NCBI RefSeq assembly: GCF_030433435.1
Contig: NZ_JANRHH010000019.1
Location: 62,001-126,000 of the forward strand
Direction of reading: 5' to 3'
Origin: Polycladomyces subterraneus
GTDB lineage: Bacteria > Bacillota > Bacilli > Thermoactinomycetales > JIR-001
Length of the DNA stretch: 64,000 nucleotides
The notes under the pieces are model-generated. The model did no database searches. It had not been told where the DNA came from and was given only the letters and a program-made list of their open reading frames with translations. This document shows positions 8,645 to 18,174 of this stretch, in pieces (position 1 is the first letter of the stretch; every line of letters starts with the position of its first letter). The position numbers were made by a program, and so were the translations under genes.

Positions 8645-9739
8645 TTGTCGGAATTGAAGCGTACCCCTTTATATGACGTGTACAAAGATAAAGCGAAGCT
8701 GGTTCCCTTCGCCGGGTGGGAGATGCCGGTACAATTTTCAGGTATCAAAGCGGAGCACGAATCTGTACGGACGCGCGCGGGGTTGTTCGACGTCTCTCAT
8801 ATGGGAGAAGTGGAGATCAGTGGTCCTGATGCATTGGCGCTGGTGCAGAAGCTGACGACCAACGACGCTTCCAAATTGCAAGTGGGACAGGCGCAATACT
8901 CGTTGATGTGCTACCCGGACGGCGGTACAGTGGATGATTTGCTCGTGTACAGGGGAGAAGACTCGTTCATGTTGGTCATCAATGCCGCCAATATCGAAAA
9001 GGATCTGGAATGGATCGAGAAGCACGCTGAAGGGGAAGTTACGGTACGGGACATTTCCCGGGAAACGGCCCAGTTGGCGCTGCAGGGGCCGCTCGCCGAG
9101 CAGATCCTGCAAAAGTTGACCCGAACCGATCTCTCTTCTATCGGATTCTTCCGTTTCCAGCACGATGTTGATCTCGACGGGACGATTGCGCTCGTGTCCC
9201 GCTCCGGATATACCGGAGAAGACGGCTTCGAAATCTACCTGAGTCCGGACGATGCGCCCGCGCTGTGGAACAAAATCCTGGAAGCGGGTGCGGAAGAAGG
9301 GGTAGTACCGTGCGGATTGGGCGCCCGGGACACGCTGCGTCTGGAGGCGCGTCTCCCGCTGTACGGACATGAGCTGTCTGCCAGCATCTCCCCGTTGGAA
9401 GCCGGGCTGGGATTCGCTGTGAAGCTGGATAAAGGCGATTTTATCGGACGGGATGCTCTGATCAAACAAAAAGAAGAGGGTGTGCCGCGTAAATTGGTCG
9501 GTCTGGAGATGATCGGACGGGGGATCGCTCGTGCGCATTATCCGGTGTATGTGGGTGAGGAGGAAGTGGGTGAAGTCACTTCCGGCACGCAATCGCCCAC
9601 GTTGGGCAAAAACGTGGCGCTCGCTTTGATCGACTCCCGGCATGTGGAGATGGGGAACCGCGTGCATGTGGATGTGCGAGGCAAACGGGTGGAAGCTGCA
9701 ATCGTGCCCACACCCTTTTACAAAAGACCGAAAAAATAA
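8645..9739 (+). CDS. gcvT: Glycine cleavage system T protein (aminomethyltransferase)
   Basis: Transfers the methylene group from the aminomethyl-lipoyl H protein to tetrahydrofolate and releases ammonia. The 364-residue protein matches GcvT through its length: [69 protein letters not shown] and [20 protein letters not shown] start at 8645 is chosen because GGAGGTGG precedes it and the family begins a few residues before LKRTPLYD; an in-frame ATG further upstream lacks homology. It is first in the gcvT-gcvPA-gcvPB operon under the glycine riboswitch. The H-protein gene is not in the window. Confidence 0.96.
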   Translation: MSELKRTPLYDVYKDKAKLVPFAGWEMPVQFSGIKAEHESVRTRAGLFDVSHMGEVEISGPDALALVQKLTTNDASKLQVGQAQYSLMCYPDGGTVDDLLVYRGEDSFMLVINAANIEKDLEWIEKHAEGEVTVRDISRETAQLALQGPLAEQILQKLTRTDLSSIGFFRFQHDVDLDGTIALVSRSGYTGEDGFEIYLSPDDAPALWNKILEAGAEEGVVPCGLGARDTLRLEARLPLYGHELSASISPLEAGLGFAVKLDKGDFIGRDALIKQKEEGVPRKLVGLEMIGRGIARAHYPVYVGEEEVGEVTSGTQSPTLGKNVALALIDSRHVEMGNRVHVDVRGKRVEAAIVPTPFYKRPKK

Positions 9740-9766
9740 GCTGATGGCAACAGGGGGATGGAGTGG

Positions 9767-11116
9767 ATGAAGTTTCGTTACTTGCCAATGACCGAACAAG
9801 ATCGCCGGGAGATGATGGCGACACTCGGCATCGATTCGGTGGAGGAGCTTTTCGCGGATATTCCCGAGTCCGTCCGTTTCCGTGGGCGGCTCAACATTCC
9901 CGAAGCGATGGCGGAACCCGATTTGGTACGGCACATGAACCGCCTGGCCGGGAAAAACGCCTCGTTTGACCAGTATGTTTGCTTTCTGGGAGCGGGGGCG
10001 TATGAGCACCATATTCCCAGCGTGGTGAATCACGTGATCTCCCGCTCGGAATTTTACACCGCGTACACCCCGTATCAGCCGGAGATCAGCCAGGGGGAAC
10101 TCCAGGCCATTTTCGAATTTCAGACGATGATCTGTGAACTGACCGGGATGGAAGTAGCCAACTCCTCGATGTATGACGGACCGACCGCATTGGCGGAGGC
10201 GGCAGGTGTGGCGATGGCGACCACGCGCAAACGGAAGGTGGTGGTTTCCCGTGCCGTCCACCCTGAAGCGCGCGCCATATTGTCCACCTATGCCAAAGGA
10301 ATCGGGCTGACGGTGGTGGAAGCCCCCTGCACCGACGGCGTGACCGATTCCGCCCGGCTGGAGGAGCTGGTAGATGCCGACACAGCCGCCGTCATCGTGC
10401 AAACGCCCAACTTTTTCGGCAACCTGGAAGATCTGGGTGTCATCGAGCCGATTGCTCATCGGCACAAAGGCATGCTGGTCGTCAGTGCCAATCCGATCGC
10501 GCTCGGCGTACTGAAACCACCGGGGGCTTACGGGGCAGACATCGTCGTCGGCGATGCACAACCGATGGGAATCGCTGTGCAGTTCGGCGGTCCGCACTGC
10601 GGTTATTTTGCCACGACCAAAGCGTTGATGCGTCGGATCCCGGGCCGCATTGTGGGGCAAACGGTAGATGAAGAGGGCAAACGCGGGTTCGTGCTCACCC
10701 TGCAGGCGCGGGAACAGCATATCCGCCGGGAAAAAGCCACCTCTAACATTTGTTCCAACCAGGCGCTCAATGCATTGGCTGCCGCTGTCTACATGTCGGC
10801 GATGGGCAAACAGGGTATCCAGGAAGTAGCGCGGTTGAACGTACAAAAAGCGCATTACGCCTGGCAGCGTCTCGCGCAGATTCCGGGGGTGGAGCCGCTG
10901 TTCGATCGCCCGTTCTTCAATGAATTTGCGCTGAAATTGCCGAAACCTGTCGGGGAAGTGAACCGGCGACTTCTGGAGGAAGGCATCATCGGCGGTTACG
11001 ATCTGGGTCGCGATTATGTCGAATTGGCGGATGCCATGCTGTTGGCGGTGACAGAAATGCGGACCAAAGAGGAGATCGACCGGTTGGCAGAGGTAATGGA
11101 GGGGATCGTGCGATGA
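9767..11116 (+). CDS. gcvPA: Glycine dehydrogenase (decarboxylating) subunit 1
   Basis: The N-terminal half of the P protein, 449 residues, encoded separately as in Bacillus. It associates with GcvPB to decarboxylate glycine and load the aminomethyl group on lipoyl-H protein. Recognisable segments are [13 protein letters not shown] at the start, [43 protein letters not shown] and the C-terminal [16 protein letters not shown]. This subunit lacks the pyridoxal phosphate lysine, which is in GcvPB. The start at 9767 is taken from homology; an in-frame ATG nine bases upstream is possible. The stop codon overlaps the gcvPB start by four bases. Confidence 0.96.
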   Translation: MKFRYLPMTEQDRREMMATLGIDSVEELFADIPESVRFRGRLNIPEAMAEPDLVRHMNRLAGKNASFDQYVCFLGAGAYEHHIPSVVNHVISRSEFYTAYTPYQPEISQGELQAIFEFQTMICELTGMEVANSSMYDGPTALAEAAGVAMATTRKRKVVVSRAVHPEARAILSTYAKGIGLTVVEAPCTDGVTDSARLEELVDADTAAVIVQTPNFFGNLEDLGVIEPIAHRHKGMLVVSANPIALGVLKPPGAYGADIVVGDAQPMGIAVQFGGPHCGYFATTKALMRRIPGRIVGQTVDEEGKRGFVLTLQAREQHIRREKATSNICSNQALNALAAAVYMSAMGKQGIQEVARLNVQKAHYAWQRLAQIPGVEPLFDRPFFNEFALKLPKPVGEVNRRLLEEGIIGGYDLGRDYVELADAMLLAVTEMRTKEEIDRLAEVMEGIVR

Positions 11117-12561
11117 ACAAGGAAAAGGCGCTGATTTTCGAGATGAGCCAACCTGGGCGGGTGGCGTACAGCCTGCCGGAATCCGATGTGCCGGAAATCC
11201 CGTTGGAAGAGGCGATTCCGACAGAAATGCTCCGCGAAACTCCGGCCGAATTGCCGGAGGTGTCTGAGCTGGATCTGATCCGGCACTACACCGAGTTGTC
11301 CCGTCGCAACTACGGGGTGGACAATGGATTTTATCCGCTCGGTTCCTGCACGATGAAATACAATCCCAAAGTGAATGAAGATATGGCCCGTCTTCCCGGC
11401 TTTGCCAAGATCCATCCGTACCAGCCGGATGAGACGGTGCAGGGTGCGTTGCAGTTACTGTACGAACTTCAGCGGGATCTGGCAGAAATCACGGGTATGG
11501 ATCAGGTGACCCTCCAGTCCGCGGCGGGGGCACAAGGTGAATGGACCGGTCTGATGATGATCCGGGCCTACCATGAAAGCCGTGGTGAATCCCAGCGGAA
11601 CAAAGTGATCGTGCCCGACTCCGCGCACGGCACCAACCCGGCCAGCGCAACGGTCGCCGGATTTGAAACGATCACGGTGAAATCCAACGAAAAAGGGCAT
11701 GTAGACGTGGAAGCCCTCAAACAAGTGGTGGGAGAAGACACCGCGGCCTTGATGCTGACCAACCCCAACACGTTGGGACTGTTTGAGGAGCAGATCCGGG
11801 AGATTGCCGACATCGTCCACGAGGCGGGCGGCCTGCTTTACTACGACGGGGCCAACGCCAACGCCATTCTCGGTATCGCCCGTCCGGGGGATATGGGCTT
11901 CGACGTGGTACACCTCAACCTGCACAAAACATTCACCACTCCGCATGGAGGCGGTGGTCCGGGGGCAGGGCCGGTCGGCGTGAAGAAAGAGCTGATCCCG
12001 TTCCTGCCGACACCGATTGTGGAAAAAGGGGAAAACGGCTACTACCTGAAAGAGGACCTGCCCCACTCCATCGGTCGGGTCAAAGGGTTCCACGGTAACT
12101 TCGGCATTCTGGTGCGCGCCTACACGTACATCCGCACGATGGGGCCGGACGGATTGCGTCAGGTATCCGAAAACGCAGTGCTCAATGCCAACTACGTCAT
12201 GCGCCGTCTGGAGCCGTACTATGATCTGCCGTACCCGCAACACTGCAAGCACGAGTTCGTTCTCTCCGGCAAACGACAGAAAAAACTGGGCGTGCGTACG
12301 TTGGATATCGCCAAACGGTTGTTGGACTACGGTTTCCATCCGCCGACCATCTACTTCCCGCTCATCGTGGATGAATGTCTGATGATCGAACCGACGGAAA
12401 CGGAAAGCAAAGAAACACTGGACAGTTTCATTGACGCGATGATCCAAATCGCGCAGGAAGTCGAAAACCATCCCGAAGTGGTGCAGGAAGCGCCACACCA
12501 CACGATTGTCAAACGCCTGGACGAGGTCACTGCTGCGCGCAAACCGATTTTGCGCTGGTAA
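11113..12561 (+). CDS. gcvPB: Glycine dehydrogenase (decarboxylating) subunit 2
   Basis: The C-terminal, PLP-carrying half of the glycine cleavage P protein, 482 residues. The cofactor lysine is Lys272 in [17 protein letters not shown]. Other family segments are [38 protein letters not shown] and [13 protein letters not shown]. Its start overlaps the gcvPA stop (ATGA), so the two subunits are made in step. A strong terminator follows 64 bases after the stop codon. Confidence 0.96.
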   Translation: MNKEKALIFEMSQPGRVAYSLPESDVPEIPLEEAIPTEMLRETPAELPEVSELDLIRHYTELSRRNYGVDNGFYPLGSCTMKYNPKVNEDMARLPGFAKIHPYQPDETVQGALQLLYELQRDLAEITGMDQVTLQSAAGAQGEWTGLMMIRAYHESRGESQRNKVIVPDSAHGTNPASATVAGFETITVKSNEKGHVDVEALKQVVGEDTAALMLTNPNTLGLFEEQIREIADIVHEAGGLLYYDGANANAILGIARPGDMGFDVVHLNLHKTFTTPHGGGGPGAGPVGVKKELIPFLPTPIVEKGENGYYLKEDLPHSIGRVKGFHGNFGILVRAYTYIRTMGPDGLRQVSENAVLNANYVMRRLEPYYDLPYPQHCKHEFVLSGKRQKKLGVRTLDIAKRLLDYGFHPPTIYFPLIVDECLMIEPTETESKETLDSFIDAMIQIAQEVENHPEVVQEAPHHTIVKRLDEVTAARKPILRW

Positions 12562-12625
12562 AAACCACAGGAAGTGAAATCATAAAAAACCGGGAAAAGC
12601 GGGTATTCGATTTTGTTTGGATAAA

Positions 12626-12661
12626 ACGCATGCTTCCTTCAAGAGGGGGCGTGCGTTTTTT
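12626..12661 (+). terminator. Terminator of the glycine cleavage operon
   Basis: ACGCATGCTTCC pairs with GGGGGCGTGCGT (some G-U pairs) and is followed by six T residues. Confidence 0.85.
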
Positions 12662-12768
12662 CAGTGGAAAGATTGAGACGGTTTCTTCTCTAAGCAGAAG
12701 ATCATTCCCTCAACACGGGGGATTTTTTGTATCATGATAGAGAGATTTAATAGAGAAAGGGTTCAGTT

Positions 12769-13200
12769 ATGAGCAAACTGAAAGAAGCCAGAACGGCAGC
12801 AGGATTGTCACAAAAAGTATTGGCAGAGAAATCGGGACTCAGTGTAAATGTTATCCGCTCACTGGAACAGGGAAAAAAAGAGTGGACACGGGAACTGGCC
12901 GAAAAATTGGCTCCACATCTGGGCGTGTCGGTCGATACGCTGATGCGGTCGGGGAAAAAAGTGGACTCCTCCAAATCCAAGAAAAAACAAACGAAATCAT
13001 CTTCTGTGCAAACCACACCCAAGAAACGAACGAGAAAGAAAAGCAAGCGAGAGACAGCCTCCTCTTTGATTCGGATGGCCAAGGAGCTGGTCGCGATGGT
13101 GGATGAAGCTTTGATCCCGGAGCCGTATCATCACGAAGTGCTGAAAATGGCGTACCGAATGAGCAACATCGGAACGGAGATGCAGGGGAAAGAAGAGTGA
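12769..13200 (+). CDS. XRE-family DNA-binding protein with basic linker
   Basis: A 143-residue protein. Residues 1-62 form a helix-turn-helix of the Cro/CI (XRE) type: LKEARTAAGLSQKVLAEKSG, then LSVNVIRSLEQGKK. A Lys/Ser/Arg-rich stretch at about residues 63-93 is likely a flexible, DNA-binding linker. The C-terminal 50 residues (ASSLIRMAKELVAMVDEALI) look helical and may dimerise. No ligand-binding domain is seen. The gene stands alone behind the gcv terminator with AAAGGG before the ATG. Target genes are unknown. Confidence 0.8.
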   Translation: MSKLKEARTAAGLSQKVLAEKSGLSVNVIRSLEQGKKEWTRELAEKLAPHLGVSVDTLMRSGKKVDSSKSKKKQTKSSSVQTTPKKRTRKKSKRETASSLIRMAKELVAMVDEALIPEPYHHEVLKMAYRMSNIGTEMQGKEE

Positions 13201-13266
13201 ACACGATCGGACGAAATTTCCGAAAAGTGGGATGACGTCAAAAGTCTTGGCGGTCGGGGATTCCCC

Positions 13267-13293
13267 GGCCACGTTTTCGATTGTGGGATGAAA
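13267..13293 (+). repeat. Stem-loop resembling the 42565 element (IS200/IS605-like end)
   Basis: GCCACGTTTTCGATTGTGGG forms a small stem-loop followed by ATGAAA. It matches 42565-42591 at most positions over 27 bases. There the copy stands beside an IS200 transposase remnant, so this may be a solitary element end. A perfect CGGGGATTCCCCG palindrome directly precedes it. Confidence 0.4.
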
Positions 13294-13364
13294 ATGAAAC
13301 GTTACTCGTCCATCTAAATCCGTGTCTTAAGAGTCGATCGAGTAAGGCGGAATATAAGGGCCAT

Positions 13365-13578
13365 CTATAGATCACAACGAACGGCGATTTCCTTTCCACC
13401 GGAAGCTTCCATTTGTGAAACCGTATCATCAATGGTACCCGGCAGTCAAGTGTGGTTCTTCCTTTCACGCTTCGTCCGGTGAGAGAAACCGTTGTCCCCG
13501 CTTTTGCCAATTCTAAAGCAATCCCACGGCCTGCTCCTCTGCTTCCACCTGTGACCAGCGCAAGCGTCTCATGCTCTG
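13365..13578 (-). pseudogene. Remnant of a short-chain dehydrogenase N-terminus
   Basis: Reading the minus strand from about 13578 gives TLALVTGGSRGAGRGIALEL, then AKAGTTVSLTGRS, the Rossmann fold opening of an SDR with its TGxxxGxG motif. After a frameshift near 13440 the sequence continues as PGTIDDTVSQMEASGGKEI and AVRCDL before a stop codon at 13365. No start codon is in frame at the 5' end and the catalytic YxxxK part is missing. This is a decayed fragment, not a working gene. Confidence 0.75.
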
Positions 13579-13651
13579 ACTATCCTTTCATAGATAAATA
13601 TGGCGCTGATCTTCCATTTCCGGAAGAAACAGCGCCAATCTGATTTACCCT

Positions 13652-14026
13652 TCATCCCATCTGTTTCCATGCAGCAAGAAACACGCATACCCACCCGGCC
13701 AGGAAGGCAACACCGCCGATCGGCGTGATGGCGCCCAGCTTGGTCACATTGGTGAGCACCATGGCGTAGAGACTTCCGGAAAAGAGCACAATCCCCGCCA
13801 AGATCAGCCAGCCCGCTGCAGTGATCAGTCCGCTGCCGCCGAAGCGATCCGCCAACAAGCCGATGGCGACGAGTGCCAAACCGTGTACGATGTGATAGTG
13901 CGCACCGGTTCGCCAAATTTCCATCATCCGTTCCGAAACCTTACCTTCGAGACCGTGTGCGCCGAACGCACCCAACGCGATGCTCAAAAACATGTTCAAA
14001 CTGCCCAACAACAGAAACACACGCAT
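13652..14026 (-). CDS. ywdK: DUF423 family membrane protein
   Basis: Small integral membrane protein of 124 residues with four predicted hydrophobic helices. The N-terminal stretch SIALGAFGAHGLEGK is the DUF423 signature. The family is widespread in bacteria and has no established function. AGGAGCG precedes the ATG. The unknown gene at 14128-14541 lies 100 bases upstream on the same strand and may be co-transcribed. Confidence 0.85.
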   Translation of the reverse strand: MRVFLLLGSLNMFLSIALGAFGAHGLEGKVSERMMEIWRTGAHYHIVHGLALVAIGLLADRFGGSGLITAAGWLILAGIVLFSGSLYAMVLTNVTKLGAITPIGGVAFLAGWVCVFLAAWKQMG

Positions 14027-14127
14027 GTATGATCGCTCCTATCTTCTGTTTAAGATGTTTCTGGCCAACGTTGCCTCCTCTTGGACTCACCAGAGACGAC
14101 CACATATCCGTCGGCCGTTGTCCTCCC

Positions 14128-14541
14128 TCATGTTACCACCCGTAATTCCTCCATAAACCGTTTACGTGTGACGGTTAGTGGAAAAGTTCCCGCCTTCCGC
14201 CCGTTTATGTACAAGATGGAGTAATATTTGCCTTCCTTCTCCAACGGCAGTTTTTCGAAACGCAAGTGGTGTTGAAAAACCCCGTTTTTGGCGCCCCGTA
14301 TCGGCTTGGTGAGCCCTTCTGCGGTCGCCAGCGGAGAAACGAGATGAGGCGCATAAAAGTGAACGGCGATCAGATTGTCCCGTGTCAGGTCGATGTTCTG
14401 TAATTCAAAACCGATGGCGAGGGTCTGCCAATGGGGGAAACGTTCGCAATCCAGTTGCTTCAACGGTTGCCAAACAGCGATGTCCCCACTTGGTTGGGGG
14501 AGAAACCCCCAGGCGTACTGAAACCAAGTCACGGTTGCCAC
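14128..14541 (-). CDS. Conserved-looking protein of unknown function
   Basis: A 137-residue protein with no recognised motif. The composition (many aromatic and beta-prone residues, alternating hydrophobic pattern, no Cys pair, no signal peptide) suggests an all-beta sandwich. Segments include WFQYAWGFLPQPSGD at the start and KYYSILYINGRKAGTFPLTV near the end. It starts with GTG; GGAAGGATG lies at the right distance. Codon use resembles that of its neighbours, supporting a real gene. Function cannot be assigned. Confidence 0.65.
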   Translation of the reverse strand: MATVTWFQYAWGFLPQPSGDIAVWQPLKQLDCERFPHWQTLAIGFELQNIDLTRDNLIAVHFYAPHLVSPLATAEGLTKPIRGAKNGVFQHHLRFEKLPLEKEGKYYSILYINGRKAGTFPLTVTRKRFMEELRVVT

Positions 14542-14632
14542 GTATTGTCATCCTTCCTGTTCGATTGTCCCAACATTATTATAATTGAGTTTTCATCACA
14601 GGCATGTTTTTTTACTTTTCAATAAGACCACA

Positions 14633-14662
14633 TTGACAAAACTCATTTTCTAGACGTAAAAT
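14633..14662 (+). promoter_or_regulatory. SigA-type promoter of the acyl-CoA ligase operon
   Basis: TTGACA and TAAAAT are separated by 18 bases and lie about 37 bases upstream of the ligase start. The -35 box is the full consensus. Confidence 0.75.
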
Positions 14663-14698
14663 TCAAACTAGTCGAGGAGGGAAAGGAGCGGTTCATCG

Positions 14699-16327
14699 GT
14701 GAAAGGAACGATGATGCAGTATCCCCTGACGTTGCCCCATCTGTTAGAAAGGGCCGGACGTTACTTCGGTTCGGTTGAGATCGTTTCCAGAACGCCGGAT
14801 AAAAGCTTGCACCGTTACACCTACGCCGACTTTACCCGTAGGTCCCGATCGCTAGCACAGGCGCTCCGGCGGGCGGGTTTGAAAAAAGGGGATCGCGTAG
14901 GCACGTTGATGTGGAACCATTACGCCCATCTGGAGGCGTATTTTGGCATTCCCGTATCCGGCGGGGTATTGCATACGGTCAATCTACGTTTGCATCCGAA
15001 TGAAATCGCTTACGTGATCAACCACGGCGGGGATCGATTCCTGATCGTCGACGATGTGTTGCTCCCGTTGCTGGAGAAAGTGACTGATCGCATCCGGGTG
15101 GAGCGCGTGATCGTCGTGCCGCTGACAGGCCAACCGGTGCCGTCCGGTTATGAGGATTACGAGCAGTTCATCCGGGAACCGGCCGACGATTTCACCTACC
15201 CGGAGCTGGATGAGAATGATGCGTTGGGCATGTGCTACACATCCGGCACGACGGGACGGCCCAAAGGGGTGGTGTATTCACACCGGGCTGTGGTGCTGCA
15301 TTCGTTCGCATCGGCGATGGCGGATACATTGGGGGTTTCCGGCCGTGATACAGTGTTGCCGGTGGTGCCCATGTTTCACGTCAACGCCTGGGGCCTACCG
15401 TTCACCATGACCATGGTGGGCGCAAAGCAGGTGTACCCCGGACCGCATCTTGACCCCGTCAGTCTTCTCGACATCATGCAGGAGGAACAAGTGACGTTCT
15501 CCGCCGGGGTGCCCACAATCTGGTTCGGCATTTACAGAGAATTGGAGAAACGGCCGGGTCATTGGCGTCTGCACCCCAAACTGCGGATGGTGGTGGGAGG
15601 GGCGGCCGCTCCGGAAGCGTTGTTGCGGGGGATGGACCGTCACGGCATCCATGTGGTGCATGCGTGGGGCATGACGGAAACGACACCCCTCGGCACGGTG
15701 TCGGTGTTGAAGCCGCACTTGGCCAATCTGCCGGAAGATGAGCAATACGCGTACCGGGCCAAGCAGGGTATCCCCGCGCCGTTTGTGGAAGTACGGGTGG
15801 TCAACGAGCAGGGAGAGGTGCCGCCCGATGGTGTCACGATGGGTGAACTGCAAGTAAGAGGACCATGGATTGCGGGGGCGTATCACGATAAGCCGAATAT
15901 TCGCGATTCATTCACTGATGACGGTTGGTTCCGCACCGGTGACGTGGCGACGATCGACGAAGAAGGGTACGTCAAAATCACGGACCGGACCAAGGATCTC
16001 ATCAAATCCGGTGGCGAGTGGATCAGTTCGGTCGATTTGGAAAACGCGATCATGGCGCATCCCGCCGTGGATGAAGCGGCTGTCATCGGAATCGCACATC
16101 CCAAGTGGCAGGAACGGCCACTGGCGGTGGTAGTGAAAAAAGAAGGAGCGACATTGACGTTGGAGGAACTGCACGCGTTTCTGGCACCGAAATTCGCCAA
16201 ATGGTGGTTGCCGGACGATGTGGTTTTCGTGGAGGAAATCCCGCGTACGTCGGCGGGCAAATTCCTCAAATCCCGGTTGCGTGAACAATTTCGCGATCAC
16301 TTTATGACCAAGGGGGTAAACGCTTGA
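14699..16327 (+). CDS. Long/medium-chain acyl-CoA ligase (AMP-forming)
   Basis: Adenylate-forming enzyme of 542 residues that activates a carboxylic acid to its CoA thioester. The AMP-binding motif YTSGTTGRPKG lies near residue 180, the A5 region HAWGMTETTPLG near 320, the A7-A8 region GWFRTGDVATIDEEGY near 415 followed by ITDRTKDLIKSGGEW, and the catalytic lysine motif PRTSAGKFLK close to the C-terminus. The GTG at 14699 has AAAGGAG nine bases upstream; the ATG at 14711 is an alternative. The stop overlaps the acyl-CoA dehydrogenase start, so the pair activates and oxidises a fatty or branched acyl group. Confidence 0.92.
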   Translation: MKGTMMQYPLTLPHLLERAGRYFGSVEIVSRTPDKSLHRYTYADFTRRSRSLAQALRRAGLKKGDRVGTLMWNHYAHLEAYFGIPVSGGVLHTVNLRLHPNEIAYVINHGGDRFLIVDDVLLPLLEKVTDRIRVERVIVVPLTGQPVPSGYEDYEQFIREPADDFTYPELDENDALGMCYTSGTTGRPKGVVYSHRAVVLHSFASAMADTLGVSGRDTVLPVVPMFHVNAWGLPFTMTMVGAKQVYPGPHLDPVSLLDIMQEEQVTFSAGVPTIWFGIYRELEKRPGHWRLHPKLRMVVGGAAAPEALLRGMDRHGIHVVHAWGMTETTPLGTVSVLKPHLANLPEDEQYAYRAKQGIPAPFVEVRVVNEQGEVPPDGVTMGELQVRGPWIAGAYHDKPNIRDSFTDDGWFRTGDVATIDEEGYVKITDRTKDLIKSGGEWISSVDLENAIMAHPAVDEAAVIGIAHPKWQERPLAVVVKKEGATLTLEELHAFLAPKFAKWWLPDDVVFVEEIPRTSAGKFLKSRLREQFRDHFMTKGVNA

Positions 16328-18060
16328 TCGACTACAGCCGGTACAAAGACGGGACGGATCTCAATTGGTATGAAAGCGACCCGACCATGCGGTATTATGC
16401 ACACCGGTATTTGTCTCACCTGATGGAATGGGGCGAATCGCGCTTGGTGGAGTTGGGTGCGTATGTGGCAGGGCCGATGGAAAAACGGGCCCGTCACACC
16501 GACCGTGACGGCGCTCCCAGACTGATACGCTATGATCGGCAAGGTCGCGAGATCAATGAAGTGTGGTATAACGAAGGATATCTGGCCACGGTGGGGGACT
16601 GTTTCGAGTTCGGTGTGGTGGGATTAAGGTACAGGGACGATGTGCCGCACAAAGTCCCGTTTTTCTACACCCAGTTGATGCATATGCTGATGTCCGAGGC
16701 AGAGACTGGTTTTACGTGTCCAGTCACGCTGACGATGGCGGTAGCATTCGTATTGGAGAAATATGGGACGGACGAGCAGAAGCGCCGGTATCTGTCGCGC
16801 TTGGCCAGCATGGATCGGCACACGCTGGAACAGGGAGCCACGTTTTTGACGGAGATTCAGGGCGGCTCCGACGTGGGTGCGACGCAAACCCGCGCGGTGG
16901 CCTGTGGTGATCACTATGAGCTAACGGGGGAGAAATGGTTCGCCAGCAACTGTGACGCGGGTGTAGCCATCACGTTGGCGCGGGTGAACGATCGGCCGGG
17001 CACCGCGGGATTAGGGCTGTTTTTGCTCCCGCGTTACCTGGACAATGGTGAAAAAAACCGGATCTCCATTCGCCGGCTCAAGGACAAGTTAGGTGTGCGG
17101 GCCGTTGCCAGCGGGGAACTGATCCTCGATCGGGCGGTCGGATATCTGATCGGTGAGCCGGATCAGGGGTTCAAATATATGGCGGAAGCATTGAACATCT
17201 CCCGTATGTGCACGGCGACGGGCGCGCTCGCTATCTCTCGCCGGGCATTTTTGGAGGGCGCTGTATACACGTCCAAACGAGAAGCATTCGGCCGGACGAT
17301 TATTGATTATCCGATGGTGCGGGAAACCTTGCTGAACATCATCGCGGATATCGAGGCGGCATGGGCGATGGTGGCCCGCATGATCCAACTGTTTGACGAG
17401 TGCCACACCTACGGAAAGGGAGATGCAGAAAAACGCACATTGCTTCGGCTGCTGCTGGCGATGAGCAAGTATCGTTGCAGCGAACAAGCGGTTCTTCATG
17501 CCAAACAAGCACTGGAGTTACACGGGGGGAACGGGTATATCGAAGAATATGTGACCCCCCGTCTGTTGCGGGATGCACAAGTGAACACGGTATGGGAAGG
17601 GACGTCCAACATCATGGGCCTTGAATTGCTGAAAACGCTGGGCAAAGAGGCACGGGTACGAAACGGACAGAGCGTAATCTTGCGGGAAATTCGGGAGACG
17701 TTGGACGCAGTCGATTTGCCGGAACTGGCCGAATCCGTCGCTTGTGTGAAGGAGCAGACGATCCACGTTACATCGGATATGAATGTGCTCCTCGCAGCGG
17801 ATCCCATGGTACAAAACGCCCATGCCCGCCGTTTCATGGATAAACTGACCGATCTGTATTGTGCGGCCCGTCTGTTGGAGGAGGCGCAGTATGCCAAAAA
17901 GGAAACCGGGTCAGAACGGCTCGTCCACATCGCACGATATTGGATCAATCGCACCTATCGCCCCTACATGTACGACGTTCGCGGGCAGGAAATCCCCAGC
18001 ATCGATTTGTTTGATATCGCGGTACGGTATGCGGAACAGGCCCATGCGGATCAGCGTTGA
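16324..18060 (+). CDS. Acyl-CoA dehydrogenase, AidB-like
   Basis: FAD-dependent acyl-CoA dehydrogenase of 578 residues, longer than classical 380-residue members. The organisation is that of the AidB/isovaleryl-like branch: the flavin-binding segment TEIQGGSDVGATQT, the helical domain with ISRRAFLEGAVYTSKREAFG, and the motif NTVWEGTSNIM whose Glu is near residue 425, the position of the base in AidB-type proteins. The TTG start overlaps the ligase stop codon (TTGA). Electrons would pass to ETF. Substrate is unknown. A terminator follows. Confidence 0.9.
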   Translation: MIDYSRYKDGTDLNWYESDPTMRYYAHRYLSHLMEWGESRLVELGAYVAGPMEKRARHTDRDGAPRLIRYDRQGREINEVWYNEGYLATVGDCFEFGVVGLRYRDDVPHKVPFFYTQLMHMLMSEAETGFTCPVTLTMAVAFVLEKYGTDEQKRRYLSRLASMDRHTLEQGATFLTEIQGGSDVGATQTRAVACGDHYELTGEKWFASNCDAGVAITLARVNDRPGTAGLGLFLLPRYLDNGEKNRISIRRLKDKLGVRAVASGELILDRAVGYLIGEPDQGFKYMAEALNISRMCTATGALAISRRAFLEGAVYTSKREAFGRTIIDYPMVRETLLNIIADIEAAWAMVARMIQLFDECHTYGKGDAEKRTLLRLLLAMSKYRCSEQAVLHAKQALELHGGNGYIEEYVTPRLLRDAQVNTVWEGTSNIMGLELLKTLGKEARVRNGQSVILREIRETLDAVDLPELAESVACVKEQTIHVTSDMNVLLAADPMVQNAHARRFMDKLTDLYCAARLLEEAQYAKKETGSERLVHIARYWINRTYRPYMYDVRGQEIPSIDLFDIAVRYAEQAHADQR

Positions 18061-18083
18061 ACTGCTAGCTCTCACGGCAGATC

Positions 18084-18123
18084 AACCCCGGCGGCAAAGA
18101 AATGTCGCTGGGGTTTGTTTTGT
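18084..18123 (+). terminator. Terminator of the acyl-CoA operon
   Basis: AACCCCGGCG pairs with CGCTGGGGTT across a 12-base loop and is followed by TGTTTTG. Confidence 0.85.
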
Positions 18124-18174
18124 ATAAGTAACGATCATTATGATGATGGAACCGATGTCTATGACTCAATTATA

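Noticed and set aside
8738..10855. 705-residue minus-strand frame across gcvT and gcvPA
   Set aside because: Antisense to two clearly recognised genes, and its composition (many His, Arg, Gln) is that of a shadow frame.
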